In this document: piece after piece, positions 19,700-29,842 of the stretch
Position numbering within the stretch: the stretch's first letter is position 1
Layout: each line of letters starts with the position of its first letter
DNA from: Mesohalobacter halotolerans
Lineage (GTDB): Bacteria; Bacteroidota; Bacteroidia; Flavobacteriales; Flavobacteriaceae
Length of the DNA: 64,000 bases
Reading direction: 5' to 3'
Assembly (NCBI RefSeq): GCF_006120725.1
Contig: NZ_SWMU01000003.1
Coordinates: 434,001 to 498,000, forward strand
Program-made: the position numbers and the translations under genes
Notes under the pieces: model-generated
What the model saw: only the letters and a program-made list of their open reading frames with translations
The model's database searches: none
What the model was told of the DNA's origin: nothing

Positions 19700-19714
19700 A
19701 TAAAGAAACTTGTA

Positions 19715-19748
19715 CAATTCATATTTTAAAAAATAAATTTTGCAGTCT
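19715..19748 (+). promoter_or_regulatory. Possible promoter of the aldehyde dehydrogenase gene
   Basis: In the divergent gap, TTG (about 19710-19712) is followed after about 21 nt by TAAATTTTG (about 19733-19742), one base longer than the TAnnTTTG consensus. It would give a leader of about 60 nt before the ATG at 19812. Weak evidence. Confidence 0.25.
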
Positions 19749-19811
19749 TCAGACCATATTAAATTATTAAATTCGCAATCAATATTATATTTAATCTAAA
19801 AAATTAGAAAA

Positions 19812-21368
19812 ATGACAAGCAATACTGCTACTCAATACGGAATTGATAAAGCCTTAAAAGAATTAGATATTCATGCCGAAAACCATGGGACATCGTTTAG
19901 CCAAAACTTTTATGGACAAGGAAAAATGATTTCATCGTATTCACCTGTAGATGGTCAACTTATCGGTAAAGTAAGTCAAACCACAGCTGAAGATTATGAA
20001 AAAGTCATTCAAGAAGCTGAAAAAGGTTTTAAAGAATGGCGCAAATGGACCGCGCCTCAACGAGGCGAAGTAGTAAGACAGTTTAATGACGAGTTAAGAC
20101 GATTAAAAGCCCCATTAGGTAAACTCGTTTCTTATGAAATGGGTAAATCTTATCAGGAAGGACTAGGTGAAGTACAAGAAATGATTGACATATGCGATTT
20201 TGCAGTTGGTCTTTCAAGACAGCTTTACGGACTTACAATGCATAGTGAAAGACCTGGTCACCGTATGTATGAGCAATGGCATCCGCTTGGTGTTGTAGGT
20301 ATCATTTCAGCATTTAATTTCCCTGTTGCTGTTTGGTCTTGGAACACGGCTTTGGCTTGGGTGTGCGGTGATGCCTGCATTTGGAAAGGCTCAGAGAAAA
20401 CCCCTTTAACTTCTGTGGCATGTCAAAAAATAGCTGCTCGTATTTTTGAACAAAACAATGTTCCTCATGGTATTTCTTCTCTCATCACCGGGGATTATAC
20501 AGTGGGTGAAATGATGACTAGCGACGAGCGTATTCCGCTTATATCCGCAACTGGTTCTATAAGAATGGGGAAAGTTGTAGCCCAAGCAGTTGCCAAGCGT
20601 TTAGGCAAATCACTTTTAGAGTTAGGAGGTAACAATGCCATTATCATTACGCCGGATGCCGATATCAAAAATACTGTAATAGGTGCTGTATTTGGTGCAG
20701 TAGGTACTTGCGGTCAACGCTGTACCTCGACACGCAGACTTATTATCCACGAATCAGTGTACGACGAAGTAAAGCATGCTATCACCGATGCTTACAAACA
20801 AATCAAAATTGGAAATCCTCTTGATGAAAACAATCACATGGGCCCATTAATCGATAAAGATTCTGTTGCCAATTATCTCAATGCACTCAAATCTGTAAAA
20901 GAAGAAGGCGGAAATATTTTAGTTGAAGGTGGTGTTTTAGAAGGTAAGGGTTATGAAAGTGGTTGCTATGTTAAACCAGCCATTGCTGAAGCTGAAAATC
21001 ATTTCAAAATTGTGCAAGAAGAAACTTTTGCGCCCATACTTTATTTGATAAAATATAAAGGAGATTTAAGTGAAGCAATTAATGTTCACAACGACGTTGT
21101 TCAAGGGTTATCCTCAGCTATCATGACCAATAACTTGAGAGAGGCCGAGCAATTTTTATCTGCTGAAGGTTCAGACTGTGGTATTGCCAACGTTAATATT
21201 GGAACTTCAGGAGCTGAAATTGGCGGTGCATTTGGAGGAGAAAAGGAAACTGGTGGCGGAAGAGAGTCTGGCTCTGATGCATGGAAAATATACATGAGGA
21301 GACAAACGAATACGATAAACTACACCTCTGAATTACCACTAGCTCAAGGTATTAAATTTGACCTTTAA
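19812..21368 (+). CDS. ALDH7-type aldehyde dehydrogenase (L-aminoadipate-semialdehyde dehydrogenase-like)
   Basis: A 518-aa NAD(P)-dependent aldehyde dehydrogenase. The catalytic cysteine is Cys304 in GQRCTS and the general base is Glu270 in LELGGNN; the cofactor-site GIISAFNFPVAVW segment is also present. The C-terminal stretch (GGAFGGEKETGGGRESGSDAWKIYMRRQTN, in part) is characteristic of the ALDH7/antiquitin group, whose best-known members oxidise alpha-aminoadipate semialdehyde in lysine catabolism; other members act on related semialdehydes or betaine aldehyde, so the substrate is inferred. It stands alone on the plus strand, divergent from DUF6913-dapA, a lysine-synthesis gene, with about 190 nt before fabH. 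Start ATG at 19812. Confidence 0.88.
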   Translation: MTSNTATQYGIDKALKELDIHAENHGTSFSQNFYGQGKMISSYSPVDGQLIGKVSQTTAEDYEKVIQEAEKGFKEWRKWTAPQRGEVVRQFNDELRRLKAPLGKLVSYEMGKSYQEGLGEVQEMIDICDFAVGLSRQLYGLTMHSERPGHRMYEQWHPLGVVGIISAFNFPVAVWSWNTALAWVCGDACIWKGSEKTPLTSVACQKIAARIFEQNNVPHGISSLITGDYTVGEMMTSDERIPLISATGSIRMGKVVAQAVAKRLGKSLLELGGNNAIIITPDADIKNTVIGAVFGAVGTCGQRCTSTRRLIIHESVYDEVKHAITDAYKQIKIGNPLDENNHMGPLIDKDSVANYLNALKSVKEEGGNILVEGGVLEGKGYESGCYVKPAIAEAENHFKIVQEETFAPILYLIKYKGDLSEAINVHNDVVQGLSSAIMTNNLREAEQFLSAEGSDCGIANVNIGTSGAEIGGAFGGEKETGGGRESGSDAWKIYMRRQTNTINYTSELPLAQGIKFDL

Positions 21369-21457
21369 CATACTGTATTCTAATATTTTAGCATAATTAA
21401 TTACTATTGTTGTATTGTTAAATATAAATAGATGTTAAATAAATGTTGTGTAAGTTT

Positions 21458-21488
21458 TTTGATATACCCCAAAAATAATTTTACTTTG
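21458..21488 (+). promoter_or_regulatory. Promoter of the fabH-accB-accC operon
   Basis: TTTG (21458-21461), a 19-nt spacer, then TTACTTTG (21481-21488): both elements of the Bacteroidota consensus at the right distance, with one mismatch (T for A) in the -7 box. Predicted start of transcription near 21495, giving a leader of about 65 nt. Confidence 0.5.
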
Positions 21489-21560
21489 CATGTTAATTAA
21501 TATAGTTTTAGCTTCATTTCATTTCAGCTTAGCTGTTATCAAATGACATAAATATAACTT

Positions 21561-22556
21561 ATGCAAAAAGTTACCGCTGCCATAACAGCTACGGGTTATT
21601 ATGTTCCTGAAGATGTTCTTAGCAATAAGGATCTCGAACAAATGGTTGATACAAATGATGAATGGATTACAACAAGAACTGGGATCAAAGAAAGGCGAAT
21701 TTTAAAAAAAGAAGGAAAAGGTTCTTCCTATCTAGGGATAAAAGCCTGTAAAAATCTTATTGAAAAAAGTGATTTAGATCCTAAAGATATCGATCTATTA
21801 ATTGTAGCAACAGCAACTCCAGACATGCCCGTAGCCTCTACAGCAGCTTATATTGCTAGTGAAATTGGAGCAACCAATGCATTTTCTTACGACCTGCAAG
21901 CAGCTTGTTCAAGTTTTTTGTTTGGCATGTCAACCGCAGCGAGTTATATTGAATCAGGTCGGTACAAGAAAATTTTATTAGTAGGCGCAGATAAAATGTC
22001 GTCAATTATAGATTATAAAGACAGAGCAACCTGTATTATCTTTGGAGATGGTGCAGGTTGTGTACTTTTTGAACCCAACGAGGAAGGCTTAGGCCTTCAA
22101 GATGAATACTTAAGAACAGATGGGGTTGGACGTAACTTTCTTAAAATAGATGCTGGTGGTTCTATCCTTCCTACAAGTGAAAATACAGTTGCAAACAGAC
22201 AACATTATGTTTTTCAAGATGGACGGACAGTTTTTAAATTTGCAGTATCTAATATGTCTGATGTCAGCGCAAAAATTATGGCACGCAATAAGTTATCTGC
22301 TGAAGATGTTGATTGGTTGATGGCTCACCAGGCCAATAAGAGAATTATTGATGCCACATCAAAACGTATGAATTTAGATGACGATAAAGTTTTGATGAAT
22401 ATTCAACGTTACGGCAATACAACTTCAGCAACATTGCCTTTATTAATAACAGATTACGAACATCAACTCAAAAAAGGAGATAATATCATATTTGCCGCTT
22501 TTGGCGGTGGATTTTCATGGGGTTCCATCTATTTAAAATGGGCCTATAATTCCTAA
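21561..22556 (+). CDS. fabH: 3-oxoacyl-[acyl-carrier-protein] synthase III
   Basis: A 331-aa thiolase-fold condensing enzyme that starts fatty-acid synthesis by joining an acyl-CoA primer to malonyl-ACP. The Cys-His-Asn triad is clear: Cys116 (LQAACSSF), His256 (MAHQANKRI) and Asn286 (RYGNTTSAT). The family start VTAAITATGYYVPE and the FGDGAGC loop are present, and the length is normal. It leads the fabH-accB-accC group (17 nt to accB). In many flavobacteria rpmF and a DUF177 gene precede fabH; here the upstream neighbour is the aldehyde dehydrogenase. Confidence 0.96.
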   Translation: MQKVTAAITATGYYVPEDVLSNKDLEQMVDTNDEWITTRTGIKERRILKKEGKGSSYLGIKACKNLIEKSDLDPKDIDLLIVATATPDMPVASTAAYIASEIGATNAFSYDLQAACSSFLFGMSTAASYIESGRYKKILLVGADKMSSIIDYKDRATCIIFGDGAGCVLFEPNEEGLGLQDEYLRTDGVGRNFLKIDAGGSILPTSENTVANRQHYVFQDGRTVFKFAVSNMSDVSAKIMARNKLSAEDVDWLMAHQANKRIIDATSKRMNLDDDKVLMNIQRYGNTTSATLPLLITDYEHQLKKGDNIIFAAFGGGFSWGSIYLKWAYNS

Positions 22557-22573
22557 ACCTAAATCTAAACACT

Positions 22574-23062
22574 ATGAATTTAAAGCAAATTCAAAATCTT
22601 ATTAAATTTGTTGCCAAATCTGGAGCCAGTGAAGTAAAACTGGAAATGGATGATGTTAAAGTCACCATTAGAACTGGAAGCAACGACGACAACAAAGAGA
22701 CAATTGTTCAACAGATCCCTGTTAGTGCCGTTCAACAACAAGCACCAGCACCTCAACCTGCTCAAGAGCAAACACCACAACAAGAAAAAAAAGCGTCTCA
22801 TGACCAAAAAGATGAAGAAAATTTGGTCACTGTAAAATCTCCAATTATTGGTACTTTTTACAGAAAACCTTCTCCTGACAAACCCGTTTTTGTTGAGGTT
22901 GGTGATTCTATCAAAGAAGGCGATGTGTTGTGTACAATCGAAGCTATGAAACTTTTTAACGAAATAGAAAGTGAAGTTTCAGGTAAGATTGTAAAAGTAT
23001 TGGTTGACGATGCTACTCCAGTAGAGTTTGATCAACCTTTATTTCTCGTTGAGCCTTCATAA
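22574..23062 (+). CDS. accB: Acetyl-CoA carboxylase biotin carboxyl carrier protein
   Basis: A 162-aa carrier subunit of acetyl-CoA carboxylase. The N-terminal helix region (1-35, MNLKQIQNLIKFVAKS) precedes a flexible linker rich in Gln, Pro and Ala (about 48-72), then the biotinyl domain (about 85-161) with the biotin-accepting Lys126 in EAMKLFNEIE. Biotin on this lysine is carboxylated by AccC and handed to the carboxyltransferase. It sits 17 nt after fabH and 43 nt before accC, so one transcript supplies all three. Confidence 0.96.
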   Translation: MNLKQIQNLIKFVAKSGASEVKLEMDDVKVTIRTGSNDDNKETIVQQIPVSAVQQQAPAPQPAQEQTPQQEKKASHDQKDEENLVTVKSPIIGTFYRKPSPDKPVFVEVGDSIKEGDVLCTIEAMKLFNEIESEVSGKIVKVLVDDATPVEFDQPLFLVEPS

Positions 23063-23105
23063 AAAGGCAAAACGACTCTGATTAATTTTAAAATCTATAA
23101 AAGGT

Positions 23106-24464
23106 ATGTTCAATAAAATACTTATTGCCAATAGAGGTGAAATTGCCTTACGTATTATCAGGACTTGTAAGGAAATGGGCATCAATACTGTTGCTGTATA
23201 TTCCACAGCAGATAAAGAAAGTTTACACGTTAGATTTGCTGATGAAGCTGTATGTATTGGCCCAGCTGCGAGTAGCGAGTCTTATTTAAAAATTCCAAAT
23301 ATTATTTCTGCAGCCGAAATTACAAATGCTGATGCTATTCATCCAGGATATGGCTTTTTATCAGAAAATGCCAATTTCTCAAAAATATGTGCAGAACACG
23401 ACATCAAATTTATTGGAGCCTCTCCAGAAATGATTTCTAAAATGGGAGATAAAGCGACTGCGAAGGCAACAATGAAAGCTGCTGGAGTGCCCTGTATACC
23501 TGGTTCTGATGGTATCATCAAAGATTTTAAAGACTGCCAAAAAGTAGCAAAAAAAACAGGCTATCCCGTAATGTTAAAAGCTACAGCTGGTGGTGGCGGT
23601 AAAGGGATGCGAGCGGTGTGGACAGAAGAAGATTTAGAAAAAGCCTGGGAATCTGCTCGTCAAGAATCAAAAGCAGCCTTTGGCAATGATGATATGTATA
23701 TGGAAAAACTTATTGAAGAGCCAAGACATATCGAAATACAAATTGTTGGTGACCAAACTGGTAAAGCTTGCCATCTGTCTGAAAGAGATTGCTCTGTACA
23801 ACGCCGACACCAAAAACTCACTGAAGAAACACCCTCACCTTTTATGACCAAAGCCCTGAGAGAAAAAATGGGTAATGCGGCCATAAAAGCTGCTGAATAC
23901 ATTAAATATGAGGGCGCAGGTACAATAGAATTTCTGGTGGATAAACACAAGAATTTCTATTTTATGGAAATGAATACAAGAATTCAAGTAGAGCATCCTA
24001 TTACCGATGAGGTTGTTGAACACGACTTAATCAAAGAACAAATAAAGGTTGCCGCTGGAATCCCTATCTCAGGAAAAAACTATTTCCCTAGATTACATTC
24101 TATTGAATGCCGGATTAACGCAGAAGATCCTTACAATAACTTTAGACCTTCACCGGGAAAAATAACAAACCTGCACGCTCCAGGCGGACATGGTGTTAGA
24201 CTTGACACTCATGTCTACAGTGGTTATATTATTCCACCAAACTACGACTCGATGGTGGCCAAGTTAATCACTACTGCACAAACCCGTGAAGAAGCCATTA
24301 ACAAGATGAAAAGAGCTCTAGATGAATTTATTGTAGAAGGCGTTAAAACCACTATTCCGTTCCACAGACAACTTATGGATCATCCGGAATATCTCGCTGG
24401 AAAATACACCACGAAGTTTATGGAAGATTTTGTCATGTCAAAAGAATATGATGACGAAGAGTAA
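23106..24464 (+). CDS. accC: Acetyl-CoA carboxylase biotin carboxylase subunit
   Basis: A 452-aa ATP-grasp enzyme that carboxylates the biotin on AccB. Visible: the N-terminal [19 protein letters not shown], the glycine-rich ATP loop [10 protein letters not shown] (about 161-170), the metal/ATP residues in [12 protein letters not shown] (about 280-291), and the biotin-carboxylase C-terminal domain from about 335. Length is standard. It closes the fabH-accB-accC operon and is followed 24 nt later by a strong terminator. Confidence 0.97.
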   Translation: MFNKILIANRGEIALRIIRTCKEMGINTVAVYSTADKESLHVRFADEAVCIGPAASSESYLKIPNIISAAEITNADAIHPGYGFLSENANFSKICAEHDIKFIGASPEMISKMGDKATAKATMKAAGVPCIPGSDGIIKDFKDCQKVAKKTGYPVMLKATAGGGGKGMRAVWTEEDLEKAWESARQESKAAFGNDDMYMEKLIEEPRHIEIQIVGDQTGKACHLSERDCSVQRRHQKLTEETPSPFMTKALREKMGNAAIKAAEYIKYEGAGTIEFLVDKHKNFYFMEMNTRIQVEHPITDEVVEHDLIKEQIKVAAGIPISGKNYFPRLHSIECRINAEDPYNNFRPSPGKITNLHAPGGHGVRLDTHVYSGYIIPPNYDSMVAKLITTAQTREEAINKMKRALDEFIVEGVKTTIPFHRQLMDHPEYLAGKYTTKFMEDFVMSKEYDDEE

Positions 24465-24488
24465 ACGCTTACCAAACAAAAATAGCGA

Positions 24489-24520
24489 AGCCTACTTTCA
24501 ATAAGTAGGCTTTTTTATTT
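24489..24520 (+). terminator. Intrinsic terminator of the fabH-accB-accC operon
   Basis: A perfect 9-bp stem AGCCTACTT / AAGTAGGCT with a 5-nt loop, followed by TTTTTTATTTT, 24 nt after the accC stop. Confidence 0.92.
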
Positions 24521-24586
24521 TAAGCTATTTTAGATTTTAACATCTTAATGAAACTATATTAATTATTTTAGTCATAGATTTTAAAT

Positions 24587-26380
24587 ATGGCTACAAAAAA
24601 CATTGAATTGATTCTAAAAACACTCCCGGAAAATCCTGGCGTTTATCAATTTTATGATAAAAACGTTAAACTTTTATACGTGGGTAAAGCCAAAAATCTA
24701 AAAAAAAGGGTCAATTCTTATTTTACAAAATCACATGACTCTCGCCGCATAGAAGTCATGGTAAAAAAAATAACTGATATCAAGCATATCGTTGTCAATT
24801 CAGAAGCTGACGCTTTACTTTTAGAAAACAACCTCATTAAAACTAGACACCCACGTTTTAATGTGATGCTAAGAGATGACAAAACCTATCCATGGTTATG
24901 CATTAAAAATGAAAGATTTCCAAGAGTCTTTTTAACTCGTCGTGTTATTAAAGATGGTAGTGAATATTATGGTCCTTTTCCCAGTTTAAAAACCGTAAAA
25001 ACACTACTCGGACTCATCAAAGGACTTTACCAAATCAGGACTTGTAAATACGATTTAGCTGAAGATAAAATCAAAGCGGGTAAATATAAAGTCTGTTTAG
25101 AATACCATTTAGGCAATTGTCTTGGACCTTGTGAAGCTTATCAAACTGAAGAAAATTACAATAAACAAATTGAATCTGTTCGTCAAATTGTTAAAGGGAA
25201 CTTTAAAAATTCTTTGAAAACTTTTAAACAACAAATGAAAGACAAAGCCGAAAACCTTCAATTTGAAGAAGCCGAAAAAATTAAACAAAAAATTGAAAGC
25301 TTAGAACGATACCAGTCTAAATCGACCGTTGTTAATCCTAAAATAAGCGATGTTGATGTGTTTTCGATTGTCTCAGACGAAAGTTTTGGCTATGTCAATT
25401 TTTTACAAATTGTACACGGCGCTATCATTCGTTCTCATACCATTGAAATTAAAAAGAAACTCGAAGAAGATGACAAAACTTTATTGGAACTTGGTATCAT
25501 AGAAATCCGCCAGCGCTTTGAATCTCAGTCCAAAGAAATCTATGTGCCTTTTGAAGTTGATCTGGGTGAAGATGTCCAAGTCGTTGTGCCTAAATTAGGT
25601 GATAAAAAAGCACTGGTTGACTTGTCTCAACGCAATGCCAAATACTTTAGAATGGAGCGTTTTAAAACCATGAAAATTGTCGATCCGGAACGCCACACCA
25701 AACGTTTAATGGCACAAATGAAAGAAGATTTAAGGCTGCCAAATGAACCTAGACATATCGAGTGTTTTGACAACTCCAATATTCAGGGCAGTAATCCTGT
25801 TGCGGCTTGTGTGGTTTTTAAAAATGGAAAGCCTTCAAAAAAAGACTATCGAAAATTTAATATCAAAACTGTCGATGGTCCAGATGACTTTGCCTCTATG
25901 GAAGAAGTGGTATATAGACGTTATAGAAGGTTATTAGAAGAAGACGAAACTTTACCACAACTTATCGTCATAGATGGTGGTAAAGGGCAACTCTCTTCTG
26001 CTGTTAAAGCACTTGAAAAATTAGATTTGAGAGGGAAAATTTCTATCATTGGTATTGCTAAACGATTAGAGGAGATTTATTTTCCAGGTGATAGCATTCC
26101 TCTATATTTAGACAAAAAATCTGAAAGTTTAAAAATAATTCAGCAGCTTAGAAATGAAGCGCATCGGTTTGGTATTACCTTTCACCGACAAAAGCGAAGC
26201 AAGCAAGCCATTGAAACCGAATTAGAACGAATAAAAGGTATAGGTCAAAAAACTGCTCTAAATTTGTTGAAAGAATTTAGATCTGTCAAACGCATAAAAA
26301 ATGCTGAGAGGTCTCAATTATCTAAAATTGTTGGACAAGCTAAGGCCAAAATTATAAAAGATTATTTTTCAAAGAATTAA
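24587..26380 (+). CDS. uvrC: Excinuclease ABC subunit C
   Basis: A 597-aa nucleotide-excision-repair nuclease that makes both incisions with UvrB. Domains in order: GIY-YIG nuclease at about 15-95 (here GVY at 18-20 and YVG at 31-33), a UvrB-binding UVR motif at about 212-247 (FEEAEKIKQKIESLERY), the RNase H-like 5' incision domain starting near 391 (IECFDNSNIQGSNPVA, VIDGGKGQLSSA) and a helix-hairpin-helix pair at about 545-590 (IKGIGQKTALNLL). The stop codon is directly followed by the GTG start of the patatin-like gene. Start ATG at 24587. Confidence 0.96.
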   Translation: MATKNIELILKTLPENPGVYQFYDKNVKLLYVGKAKNLKKRVNSYFTKSHDSRRIEVMVKKITDIKHIVVNSEADALLLENNLIKTRHPRFNVMLRDDKTYPWLCIKNERFPRVFLTRRVIKDGSEYYGPFPSLKTVKTLLGLIKGLYQIRTCKYDLAEDKIKAGKYKVCLEYHLGNCLGPCEAYQTEENYNKQIESVRQIVKGNFKNSLKTFKQQMKDKAENLQFEEAEKIKQKIESLERYQSKSTVVNPKISDVDVFSIVSDESFGYVNFLQIVHGAIIRSHTIEIKKKLEEDDKTLLELGIIEIRQRFESQSKEIYVPFEVDLGEDVQVVVPKLGDKKALVDLSQRNAKYFRMERFKTMKIVDPERHTKRLMAQMKEDLRLPNEPRHIECFDNSNIQGSNPVAACVVFKNGKPSKKDYRKFNIKTVDGPDDFASMEEVVYRRYRRLLEEDETLPQLIVIDGGKGQLSSAVKALEKLDLRGKISIIGIAKRLEEIYFPGDSIPLYLDKKSESLKIIQQLRNEAHRFGITFHRQKRSKQAIETELERIKGIGQKTALNLLKEFRSVKRIKNAERSQLSKIVGQAKAKIIKDYFSKN

Positions 26381-28609
26381 GTGAAATTTAAACTATACAT
26401 AGCATTATTTTTTCTCAGTTTGAGTCTTTGTTCTCAAAATCAATCCGATACCATTCGTCCTAAAGTCGGTTTGGTATTGAGTGGAGGCGGCGCTAAAGGT
26501 TTAGCTCATATTGGGGCGTTAAAAATGATTGAAGAAAGTGGCGTCAAAATAGACTACATTTCTGGTACAAGTATGGGTGCCATCATAGGTGGTCTTTATG
26601 CTTCAGGATATACCGCTGAACAATTAGACTCGATTTTTAATAAAACAAATTTCACTAAACTCATCAGAGACGAATTACCTAGGGAAGCCAAAACTTTTTA
26701 CGAACGTGAAGAATCAGATAAATATGCCTTTACTTTTCCTTTTGATAATTTCAACTTAACCTTACCCACAGGCATATCAAAAGGCCAGAACATTTATAAT
26801 CTTCTAGCCCAACTTACCCAACATGTAAAAAAAGAAGACTTTAGCCAACTTGACATTCCATTTTTTTGCATAGCTACAAATATCGAGACAGGTCAAGAGG
26901 TAATTTTAGATCAAGGCAATCTAGCACAAGCAATATCTGCCAGTGGTGCTATTCCAACCTTGTTTAGGCCAGTAGAAATAAACGACCAATTGCTAACTGA
27001 TGGTGGCGTAGTTAATAACTACCCGATAGAACAGCTGAGGCTTAAAGAGATGGACTACATTATAGGTGTTGATGTGCAGGATAGTTTATTCCCTCGTCAA
27101 AAACTAAAAAGTGGATTAGATATCATGACTCAAGTCAATAATTTCAGAACTATCAAAGCCATGAAAACCAAACGGCAGCAAACCGATGTTTATATTAGAC
27201 CCAATATCAAAAACTTTTCTGTATTGTCCTTTGATGAAGGAGAGACCATCATTAATAATGGATTAATTGCAAGCTTGGAAAAATACTCAGAATTAAAACA
27301 ACTAGCTAAACTTCAAAATCGACCTGAAACCACTAGAAAACCCATTAAAATACTTGATTCGATTTATATTGATGGAATTGAAATCAAAGGAAATAAAACA
27401 TACCCAAGGAATTATATACGAGGAAAACTAAAAATTGAATCTAATCAAAAAATTGCATACGAAAATCTAAACAACGGATTAAATAATTTGTCTGCTACAG
27501 GAAATTTTAACCGTGTTACCTACGGGATCAAATCACAAAACAACAAACAAAATTTGGTTGTCGAAATTGAAGAAAATCAAAGTAAAACCTTTTTAAAACT
27601 TGCTGCCCATTACGATGACTTATACAAAAGTGGATTATTAATAAATTATACGAGAAAAAGTCTTTTTCTTACTAACGATGTTGCAAGTTTAGACCTTATA
27701 CTAGGAGACAATATTCGTTACAATTTTGAATATTTTATTGACAAAGGAAAATATTGGAGTATCGGTTTAAAATCAAGATTCAATCACTTTGAAGACAATG
27801 TCGATTTTGATTTTGTTCAGGACAATTCTGATATTGGAGATTTTGATGTTAATCAAATCAGGCTTGATGTTGATGATTTTACAAATCAACTCTTTGCTGA
27901 GACTTATCTTTTCAAAGATTTTCGATTTGGTCTGGGTCTTGAGCAAAATGATATTAATGCTTCTACAGCGACTATAGATAACGACTTGACTAATACTGAG
28001 GAAGAAACAGTCATTCAAGACTCTAACCTATTGAGCACTTATGGTTACTTAGATTATGACAGTTTAGATGATAAATTTTTCCCTACCAAAGGGGTGTTTT
28101 TTAGTGGAGATTTTCACCTTTATTTTAACGATTTAAACAATGGTGGTATAAATGAATTTTCGATTGCTAAAGGACGAGTTGGTTATGTCACCACACCTAT
28201 AAATAAAGTCACCACGCGATTTTCTTCGGAATTAGGTTTTAGAATCGGAGAAGAAGAAGTCAGTAGTCTTAATTTTTTTCTCGGCGGTTATGGTAATAAA
28301 ACCATTAACAACTTTAGGCCATTTTATGGTTATGATTTCTTTAGCTTATCTGCCAATAGCTACATCAAATGGATGATAGAGATTGATTATAACTTTTACA
28401 CTCAAAATCATATTATTTTAAGTGCAAATTATGCCAATGTTCAAGATGATATTTTATCTACAGGAGAATGGTTTAGTTCTCCTGATTTTAGCGGTTACGC
28501 TCTTGGTTATGGCTGTAAAACTATTTTTGGCCCCATAGATATCAAATACTCCTACTCGCCAGAAACAGGCGAATCGCATTGGTTTTTTAGCTTAGGGTAT
28601 TGGTTTTAG
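26381..28609 (+). CDS. Patatin-like phospholipase fused to an outer-membrane beta-barrel
   Basis: A 742-aa exported protein with signal peptide (1-19). The patatin domain (about 27-300) has the oxyanion loop LSGGGAKGLAHIG (33-45), nucleophile Ser64 in GTSMG and catalytic Asp207 in TDGGVVNNYP. A POTRA-like segment (about 325-395, ILDSIYIDGIEIKGNKTY) and a 16-strand-type barrel of the BamA/TamA class (to the final HWFFSLGYWF) follow. This is the PlpD-like arrangement, in which the lipase is presumably held at or passed through its own barrel; the natural substrate is unknown. The GTG start begins on the base after the uvrC stop; it keeps the whole signal peptide. Translational coupling to uvrC is likely although no functional link is known. 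Confidence 0.9.
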   Translation: MKFKLYIALFFLSLSLCSQNQSDTIRPKVGLVLSGGGAKGLAHIGALKMIEESGVKIDYISGTSMGAIIGGLYASGYTAEQLDSIFNKTNFTKLIRDELPREAKTFYEREESDKYAFTFPFDNFNLTLPTGISKGQNIYNLLAQLTQHVKKEDFSQLDIPFFCIATNIETGQEVILDQGNLAQAISASGAIPTLFRPVEINDQLLTDGGVVNNYPIEQLRLKEMDYIIGVDVQDSLFPRQKLKSGLDIMTQVNNFRTIKAMKTKRQQTDVYIRPNIKNFSVLSFDEGETIINNGLIASLEKYSELKQLAKLQNRPETTRKPIKILDSIYIDGIEIKGNKTYPRNYIRGKLKIESNQKIAYENLNNGLNNLSATGNFNRVTYGIKSQNNKQNLVVEIEENQSKTFLKLAAHYDDLYKSGLLINYTRKSLFLTNDVASLDLILGDNIRYNFEYFIDKGKYWSIGLKSRFNHFEDNVDFDFVQDNSDIGDFDVNQIRLDVDDFTNQLFAETYLFKDFRFGLGLEQNDINASTATIDNDLTNTEEETVIQDSNLLSTYGYLDYDSLDDKFFPTKGVFFSGDFHLYFNDLNNGGINEFSIAKGRVGYVTTPINKVTTRFSSELGFRIGEEEVSSLNFFLGGYGNKTINNFRPFYGYDFFSLSANSYIKWMIEIDYNFYTQNHIILSANYANVQDDILSTGEWFSSPDFSGYALGYGCKTIFGPIDIKYSYSPETGESHWFFSLGYWF

Positions 28610-28684
28610 CACTTCTATGATTTTAAGGTTTTTGTCTTTTTTAATTTATCTTTATTCACGATATTTGAATAAATTCTAAAAAAT

Positions 28685-29842
28685 ATGCCTTTTTATCATA
28701 AACTTGGTAAAATACCACATAAACGCCATACCATTTTTAAGAAACCTGATGGTGGTTTGTATTACGAACAACTGTTTGGCACCATAGGTTTTGATGGCAT
28801 GTCCACCAATTCTTATCATGTGCATCGCCCAACACAGGTTAAGGAGATAAAATCTCAAAAGTCAATTGCTCCAAAAATTGCGGTAAAAAACAATCTAGAA
28901 TCTTTAAGATTAAAAGGCTTTGAAGTCAAACCAGAAGCCGATTATCTGGAGAGCAGAAAAATCATCATGCACAATAGCGATGTAAATATTACACTTGCTG
29001 CACCACAAAATTCAACTAAAGATTATTTTTATAAAAATGCCGATGCTGATGAACTCCTTTTTATTCACGAAGGAAGCGGGAAACTACGAACACATCTGGG
29101 GAATTTAGATTTTAAATACGGAGACTACCTGATGATTCCACGAGGGATGATTTACAAAATTGAATTTGACAATAAAAACAACCGATTGTTCATTGTAGAA
29201 TCTACAAGACCGATTTACACGCCTAAACGCTATCGCAACTACTTTGGGCAACTCCTAGAACATTCGCCCTTTTGTGAACGTGACCTCAGAGCTCCCCAAG
29301 ATTTAGAAACCCACGATAAAAAAGGTGAATTTATCATCAAAATCAAAAAGCAAAATGATTTGTTTGAGATGGTTTATGCTACACATCCTTTTGATGTGGT
29401 AGGTTACGATGGTTATAATTTTCCTTACGCCTTTTCCATTCATGATTTTGAACCGATAACAGGACGCATACACCAACCACCACCAGTGCATCAAACTTTT
29501 GAGACTGATGCCTTTGTCGTCTGTTCATTTTGCCCAAGAAAATACGACTATCATCCAGAGAGTATTCCAGCCCCTTACAATCATTCCAATATAGATAGTG
29601 ATGAAGTCTTATACTACGTTGATGGCGATTTTATGAGCCGAAACGATATTGACCGTGGTCACATTTCTCTACACCCGGCTGGTATCCCACACGGACCTCA
29701 TCCAGGAGCTGCTGAGCGTAGTATTGGCAAAACCGAAACTGAAGAACTCGCTGTGATGGTTGACACCTTTAAACCACTACAAATTACAGAAGATGGCATG
29801 AAACTGTCTGATGGAAAATATTACAAATCTTGGTTAGAGTGA
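28685..29842 (+). CDS. hmgA: Homogentisate 1,2-dioxygenase
   Basis: A 385-aa iron-dependent ring-cleaving dioxygenase that opens homogentisate to maleylacetoacetate in tyrosine and phenylalanine breakdown. The N-terminus (FYHKLGKIPHKRHTIFK) matches the bacterial family. The C-terminal cupin carries the metal motif His300-x-Asn302-x4-Glu307-x6-Gly314 (HSNIDSDEVLYYVDG) and the second-motif His336 (HPAGIPHGPHPG). It is shorter than the roughly 430-aa proteobacterial enzyme, as usual for the Bacteroidota group. hpd, the enzyme of the preceding step, lies 108 nt downstream, so both act in one pathway. Start ATG at 28685. Confidence 0.93.
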   Translation: MPFYHKLGKIPHKRHTIFKKPDGGLYYEQLFGTIGFDGMSTNSYHVHRPTQVKEIKSQKSIAPKIAVKNNLESLRLKGFEVKPEADYLESRKIIMHNSDVNITLAAPQNSTKDYFYKNADADELLFIHEGSGKLRTHLGNLDFKYGDYLMIPRGMIYKIEFDNKNNRLFIVESTRPIYTPKRYRNYFGQLLEHSPFCERDLRAPQDLETHDKKGEFIIKIKKQNDLFEMVYATHPFDVVGYDGYNFPYAFSIHDFEPITGRIHQPPPVHQTFETDAFVVCSFCPRKYDYHPESIPAPYNHSNIDSDEVLYYVDGDFMSRNDIDRGHISLHPAGIPHGPHPGAAERSIGKTETEELAVMVDTFKPLQITEDGMKLSDGKYYKSWLE

